From Aggregatilineales bacterium (GTDB lineage: Bacteria > Chloroflexota > Anaerolineae > Aggregatilineales > Phototrophicaceae), in assembly GCA_030834905.1 (NCBI GenBank), contig JAUQWZ010000024.1, positions 124,001 through 188,000 on the forward strand: a stretch of 64,000 nucleotides of DNA, written 5' to 3'. The stretch's first letter is position 1. The number at the start of each line of letters is the position of its first letter. The notes under the pieces are model-generated. The model worked only from the letters and a program-made list of their open reading frames with translations, was not told where the DNA came from and made no database searches. Positions 60,127-64,000 of this stretch are shown piece after piece. The position numbers and the translations under genes were made by a program.

Positions 60127-61735
60127 TCAGCGTATCCAGTATGTCGCGGGCATCGGCAAATAACGGGTTTACACGCAGCGCGCTGTTCAGCGCGGTGATC
60201 GCCTGGGCGCGGTCGCCCTGTTCAGCGAGGGCGCGTGCCTTCCAGTAATAGGCTTCTTCGATATTGCCCGCGCTGTCGTTGATGACAGTCTGCGAGATCG
60301 AGAGCACGTCACTGTAGCGACCGGTATTGAAGTAGGCTTCGTAGATGCCAAACTGATACCAGATCATGCGGAAGGGTAGCCCCAGCCGCCGCGACTGGTC
60401 ATAGGCATTGGCAGCCTCGTCATTCATGCCCAGCCGCAGGAACGCCGTTCCCATGTTGTACCAGGCAAACGGGTCGTTCGGGTTGGCGCTGGCTTCGGCG
60501 CGGGCAGTCTCAAGCGCGTACTCGGCTGCGCCGGTGGGTGTGGCGCGGCTGCCGAGAATTTGCGCGACGGTGGTTTCGCGGCTCGGCTCGTAGACGACGA
60601 TGAAGGTGCGGTTGAAATGCTGCCAGTTGTTGTCAAAGGTGTCGTAGGATTCGGCAACGCCTTCGCCATTGGCACCAGTGCCGAGGTAGCTGTCATAGAG
60701 ATAGAAGGTGCGCAGGTTATCATCATAGCCGACAACGGTCTGGTAATGCCCGATCCAGTCATAGCCTTCGGGCGTATACGATCTCTCGATGACAACCGGG
60801 AAATTCTGGGCGATCAAATCTTTAATGAGTTCCATATCGCCGCCGATGCGCCACACCGCCCGCACGAAGGTCTGTTCGTTGACAAAGGCGACCATCTCGT
60901 GAGGGCTGACGTTCTTGTCTTCCTGGTTAGGGCGAATATACGAAGCGGCGAAGGTCTGATCCTGATTCCAGCCATAGGCGCTCAGCGCCATCGTAATATT
61001 GGTCGGACCGCAGTTGTTCCACTGCTGCTGCTCGTGGCGGAAATTGTACATGCGCGCATCTGGCGGGCGGCTGACCGCGCTTTCCACGTTGACGACAGGC
61101 TCAGCCGTCGAGATCGGCGCGTCGGTGGGTAGGGCGCTCACGGCAGTTGGCTCGATGGTGGCGGGCATCACGGTGGCGGTGGCTTCAGCGGTTGGCTCGA
61201 TTGTGGGCGCAGCGGTGGGTTCGTCGGTCGCCTGCTCCAGCAGCGCCGCTGCCGGAGAGGTGGGCGCAGCGCCGCCAATGGGCATCGCCAGCAGTTCTTC
61301 GGGCGAAATCGCGCTGGTGCTGGCGATGGTGGGGACAACTCCACCCGCAGGTGTTGGGCGCATCAAGGAGCGCATAAACGGCGCGTAGGACAGCACTTCT
61401 TCCTGATAGCGCGGCGGCAGCTCACGGTAGCCAAAGATAGCGGCGAAGACGCCCACGGCGAAGAGAACGATCACCAGAATCAACATGCCCGGCAGAAAGT
61501 AACGCGGCAGCCGTTTGCGGAAGATAACGGCTAAGAGTATCGCGGTGATGGGCAGCAGCGCCCCGACGACGGCGGCATAGGGAATCAGCGCGCCCAGACG
61601 CTGCCCGCTGGTATAGTAGATAATCCCACCTATGCCTGCCAGCACGATCAACACAAATATCCCGATGGCTAACCAGAAGATAATGCGCGGCGGCGCGGGC
61701 AGGTCATTCTGATTTTGATGCATCACTCGATCCAT
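60119..61735 (-). CDS. Membrane-bound C39-like peptidase with TPR repeats
   Basis: A 538 aa protein. Three N-terminal membrane helices (about 18-42, 50-70, 78-102) are followed by a Thr/Pro/Ala-rich linker (about 125-225). A C39-family papain-like domain has the Cys in WNNCGPTNITMALSAYG, the His in GHYQTVVGYDDN, and an Asp in FYLYDSYLG, so the catalytic set looks complete. The last 140 residues contain TPR-type helices (DPFAWYNMGTAFLRLGMNDEAANAYDQ, EEAYYWKARALAEQGDRAQAITALNSAL). It probably faces outward and cuts a peptide or cell-envelope substrate. First in the operon with murJ. Confidence 0.82.
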   Translation of the reverse strand: MDRVMHQNQNDLPAPPRIIFWLAIGIFVLIVLAGIGGIIYYTSGQRLGALIPYAAVVGALLPITAILLAVIFRKRLPRYFLPGMLILVIVLFAVGVFAAIFGYRELPPRYQEEVLSYAPFMRSLMRPTPAGGVVPTIASTSAISPEELLAMPIGGAAPTSPAAALLEQATDEPTAAPTIEPTAEATATVMPATIEPTAVSALPTDAPISTAEPVVNVESAVSRPPDARMYNFRHEQQQWNNCGPTNITMALSAYGWNQDQTFAASYIRPNQEDKNVSPHEMVAFVNEQTFVRAVWRIGGDMELIKDLIAQNFPVVIERSYTPEGYDWIGHYQTVVGYDDNLRTFYLYDSYLGTGANGEGVAESYDTFDNNWQHFNRTFIVVYEPSRETTVAQILGSRATPTGAAEYALETARAEASANPNDPFAWYNMGTAFLRLGMNDEAANAYDQSRRLGLPFRMIWYQFGIYEAYFNTGRYSDVLSISQTVINDSAGNIEEAYYWKARALAEQGDRAQAITALNSALRVNPLFADARDILDTLNA

Positions 61736-61846
61736 TAAACCCTTGTTTGCAACCTGTTTGGTTTACCGATGGACGATAGCAGTCTGCCACACTTTGGCGT
61801 GTTTGCACAGCTATAAACCTGACGTTTCCCCTACTGAAGGGTGGTG

Positions 61847-61855
61847 ATTATAGCA
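61847..61855 (-). promoter_or_regulatory. Extended -10 promoter of the C39-murJ-MBL operon
   Basis: On the - strand, TGCTATAAT (61855-61847), about 110 bases upstream of the start codon. No convincing -35; extended -10 context. Confidence 0.5.
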
Positions 61856-61932
61856 CAAGGCTATGTGCGCAGCGCCGAACGACTGTTAGAATGGCGCTGT
61901 TTGAGCGCGGTAGGGCATGGAGAAATTGCGGC

Positions 61933-62616
61933 ATGACAGACGTTTGGCAAGTTGAACTGCACAGCCACACCAACTGGTCAAAGGACTGTGTGGTGACTTT
62001 CGAGACAATTATCCGCCGGTGCCAGAAACTCGGCGTTGACCGGATCGCCATTACCGATCACAACACTGCCGATGGGGCGCTGGCGATGCGGAAGATCGCG
62101 CCCGAACTGGTGATCGTCGGTGAGGAGATTATGACCACCCAGGGCGAGCTGCTGGGCTACTTCCTGCAGGAGACGATCCCGGCGATGCTGTCGCCCGATG
62201 AGACGATCCGCCGCCTGCGCGATCAGGGGGCGGTGATCAGCGTATCGCATCCGTTTGACCGGCTGCGCAAGGGTGCCTGGCAGGAACCGGACTTGCTGCG
62301 GATTATCGATAAAGTAGATGCAATTGAGGTGTTCAACGCCCGCTGCATCTTCCCGGCGGATAATCACAAAGCAGCCGCCTTTGCGCGGCAGCGCCAGCTT
62401 GTCGGCACGATTGGATCGGACGCGCACAGCCGGGTTGAGTATGGGCGGGCGCTGGCGCGGATGCAGCCTTTCGAGGGCGCGGCGGATTTTCTGGCGTCAC
62501 TGCGGGAGGCGGATTTTATCGAACGCTACAGTTCAGTGCTGGTGCACCTGCACAGCAAGACCGCCAAATGGTCAAAGAAGCTGGGGCTGCGCCCGCGCCT
62601 GTGGGAAGGCGGGTAA
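61933..62616 (+). CDS. PHP-domain phosphoesterase
   Basis: A 227 aa protein of the polymerase-and-histidinol-phosphatase fold. ELHSHTNWSKDC gives the first His pair, RIAITDHNTADGA the Asp-His, VGEEIMTTQGELLGYFL the Glu, VISVSHPFDRLRKG a His, and GTIGSDAHSRVEYG the last Asp-His. All metal ligands look present. Substrate unknown; relatives hydrolyse nucleoside or histidinol phosphates. ATG 61933 is closer to the family start than ATG 61891. Confidence 0.9.
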   Translation: MTDVWQVELHSHTNWSKDCVVTFETIIRRCQKLGVDRIAITDHNTADGALAMRKIAPELVIVGEEIMTTQGELLGYFLQETIPAMLSPDETIRRLRDQGAVISVSHPFDRLRKGAWQEPDLLRIIDKVDAIEVFNARCIFPADNHKAAAFARQRQLVGTIGSDAHSRVEYGRALARMQPFEGAADFLASLREADFIERYSSVLVHLHSKTAKWSKKLGLRPRLWEGG

Positions 62617-62619
62617 TAA

Positions 62620-62696
62620 GAGAAGTTAAAAGTAGCAAGTAGAAAGTACAAAGTAAAGAATACTTTCGACTTTCCACTTCTAACTTTTAACTTCTC
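62620..62696. repeat. AAGT-rich long hairpin between convergent genes
   Basis: GAGAAGTTAAAAGT (62620-62633) is perfectly complementary to 62683-62696, with an imperfect inner AAGTAGAAAGT/ACTTTCCACTT stem. It resembles the element at 4345-4410 and may end transcription from both sides. Confidence 0.75.
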
Positions 62697-62698
62697 AC

Positions 62699-64000
62699 TT
62701 ATGGCTCACCTGGGCTGAGAGCGACCTGAGCCGCCATGAGCGCCGTACCGCCAATATGAGCCGCCAGACCGGGATCATCGCTGTTTTCGAGGACGATGGC
62801 AACGGCGGCACCCTGTCTGCCTTGAAGTGTCGCGAAGCCGACGAACCAGGCTTGGGTGCCTTCCCCGGAGTAGGCGAGCGAAGCGTGTCCGGCGATGTCG
62901 ATATCGGGTCGCCCGGCGTTTTGCGCGGCACCGTTGGCGACGGCATTACGCATCAGGTCCTGAAGCTGGCGGGCAGTGTTCACCGTCATGACCGGCAGGG
63001 TGGGGCGGATGCTTTGCGCGGCTGTCCATGCCTGCGTTTCATGCGAGCGCGTTTCGCGCAGCAGGTAGGGCTGCGGCGCGTTGCCGTCATTGACGATGGC
63101 GGCTGCCATCATCGCCATGTTCAGCGGGCTGACGGTCAGATCGCCCTGTCCCAGCGCGTTCAGATGCACTTCGTCGGGCGACGATGCGGGGGCGGCTGCT
63201 TCAGCCGCTGTGGTCGTCGTGATCGGACGAAACAGCGGCTGCGATTCTTCCAGACGGAAGGTGTCAAACACCGCTTCGACTGGCTCGACGCCAAGCTGGT
63301 TGACCAGCAGGCTGAAGGGCTGCGGGCAGGCGAAGGCATAGGCGTCACGCAGCGTCAGCGTCATCGACGGTAGGCGAACGGCGCAGGTGAGTTCGAGTCC
63401 GTTGATCGGGACGGGATCGGTCGCGTTTTCGATGTCCTCGTCCAGCGGCTGCCCCACTAAGAGCGCCGCTGCCACCAGCGGCGTTTGCAGCACGCCGCCC
63501 GGCTGGTAATTCCCCTGTACGGCGCGGTTGAAGAACGGATTAGTTGGATCTGCCTGTAGAGTCTGCCAATCGACATCCAGCGTATTCGGGTTAAAGGTAG
63601 GCTGGCTCACTAACGCGAGCACATCGCCGCCCGGAACCGCCAGCACAACTGCCGCGCCAGTCTGCCCGCGCATGGCTTCGACCACCGCGCGCTGAATTTC
63701 GAGATCGAGGGTCAATCGGATATCCGCGCCTTCCTGCGGGAGATGCAGCAGGTCGGCTTGCAGAACGTCTCCCAGTGAGCGTTCGATATCATCGCCGCGC
63801 AGCACCGAGTTAAACGCTTCTTCGACGCCCGAGACGCCGTAGCGCAGGCTGTAGTAACCGATGGCGCTGTACGTTTCAGGGTGCAGATACTCGCGCGCGA
63901 CTGTTCCCGTCCCGGCGCGGGTGGATGTGACGAGTGGCACTTCGCTGCGATCCACGATGTCGCCCCGAATGATGGCGGCTTCGGCTTCTACGCGGCGCGG
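62699..64000 (-). CDS. Penicillin-binding-protein transpeptidase homologue, catalytic motifs degenerate; 5' end outside the window
   Basis: The frame is open to the window edge and reads VEAEAAIIRGDIVDRSEVPL, the usual PBP2/FtsI N-terminal RGxIxDR strand. 433 residues are visible. The fold landmarks are kept: LTLDLEIQRAVVEAM, AVVLAVPGGDVLALVS, GQGDLTVSPLNMAMMAAAIVNDG, and WFVGFA near the end. The active-site motifs are not: SxxK reads GVLQ after YQPG, SxN reads ACP, and KTGT reads HASL. It is therefore probably a non-catalytic, structural or regulatory PBP-like protein. The sequence is otherwise intact, with no frameshift, so it does not look like a pseudogene. Confidence 0.85.
   Translation of the reverse strand, partial: PRRVEAEAAIIRGDIVDRSEVPLVTSTRAGTGTVAREYLHPETYSAIGYYSLRYGVSGVEEAFNSVLRGDDIERSLGDVLQADLLHLPQEGADIRLTLDLEIQRAVVEAMRGQTGAAVVLAVPGGDVLALVSQPTFNPNTLDVDWQTLQADPTNPFFNRAVQGNYQPGGVLQTPLVAAALLVGQPLDEDIENATDPVPINGLELTCAVRLPSMTLTLRDAYAFACPQPFSLLVNQLGVEPVEAVFDTFRLEESQPLFRPITTTTAAEAAAPASSPDEVHLNALGQGDLTVSPLNMAMMAAAIVNDGNAPQPYLLRETRSHETQAWTAAQSIRPTLPVMTVNTARQLQDLMRNAVANGAAQNAGRPDIDIAGHASLAYSGEGTQAWFVGFATLQGRQGAAVAIVLENSDDPGLAAHIGGTALMAAQVALSPGEP

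Overview
The window is a gene-dense, GC-rich bacterial chromosome segment holding 55 protein genes, two of them cut by the window edges, one putative leader peptide and one tRNA. Several traits suggest the Chloroflexota, probably a lineage near the Anaerolineae: secreted proteins with SH3-like domains and long Thr/Pro linkers, a topoisomerase I carrying an extra N-terminal zinc ribbon and a basic linker, a T. maritima-type DAHP synthase, and cytochrome oxidase assembly genes. This placement is inference from gene content; there is no rRNA in the window. I saw no prophage, transposase or CRISPR array.

Region 1 (1-14.8 kb, + strand) is an aromatic amino acid supercluster. It starts with the end of a trp operon: trpC, trpF, an unknown gene, trpB, and a trpA fused in frame to a Nudix hydrolase. 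A new promoter follows, with a short reading frame rich in Tyr codons and a Rho-independent terminator, which together look like a Tyr/Phe attenuator. It precedes aroH, aroF, tyrA, aroA, aroE, a GNAT acetyltransferase, an orphan HicB-like gene, aroC, aroK, aroB and aroQ. All seven shikimate-pathway steps are therefore present, plus chorismate mutase and prephenate dehydrogenase. Glutamine synthetase follows.

Region 2 (14.8-28.5 kb) has an aspartokinase on the - strand, whose leader also contains a terminator-like hairpin. The + strand then carries ricT, a PIG-L deacetylase, an M20 amidohydrolase, a degenerate S51-like protein, purA, a BtuF-like protein, a sensorless histidine kinase, a small membrane protein, ctaA, ctaB, a membrane-anchored cytochrome c, rqcH and ppk2.

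Region 3 (28.5-44.4 kb) has a - strand glycan unit (clan-A glycosidase-like protein, amino-acid-type binding protein, two GT4 and one GT9 glycosyltransferases), an AlkX/YcaQ-type protein, a stand-alone alanyl-tRNA editing protein, galE and tRNA-Arg(CCG). A group of secreted proteins follows: a lipoprotein, an SH3/Thr-Pro protein with a zinc ribbon, an M23 peptidase, and a chimeric branched-chain-type binding protein.

Region 4 (44.4-64 kb) has greA after a long leader, a two-helix membrane protein, and a - strand information-processing operon reading ffh, rpsP, khpA, rimM, dprA, manC, topA. Next come a double-RCK K+ channel, a flavin reductase, an alkaline-phosphatase-superfamily metalloenzyme, a C39-like/TPR-murJ-MBL operon, a PHP phosphoesterase, and the C-terminal part of a penicillin-binding-protein homologue in which all three transpeptidase motifs are degenerate.

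The items most worth following up are the Tyr/Phe attenuator, the Nudix-TrpA fusion, the catalytically degenerate PBP, the hairpin in the lysC leader, and a dispersed repeat that supplies ribosome-binding sites and a protein C-terminus inside the aro operon.
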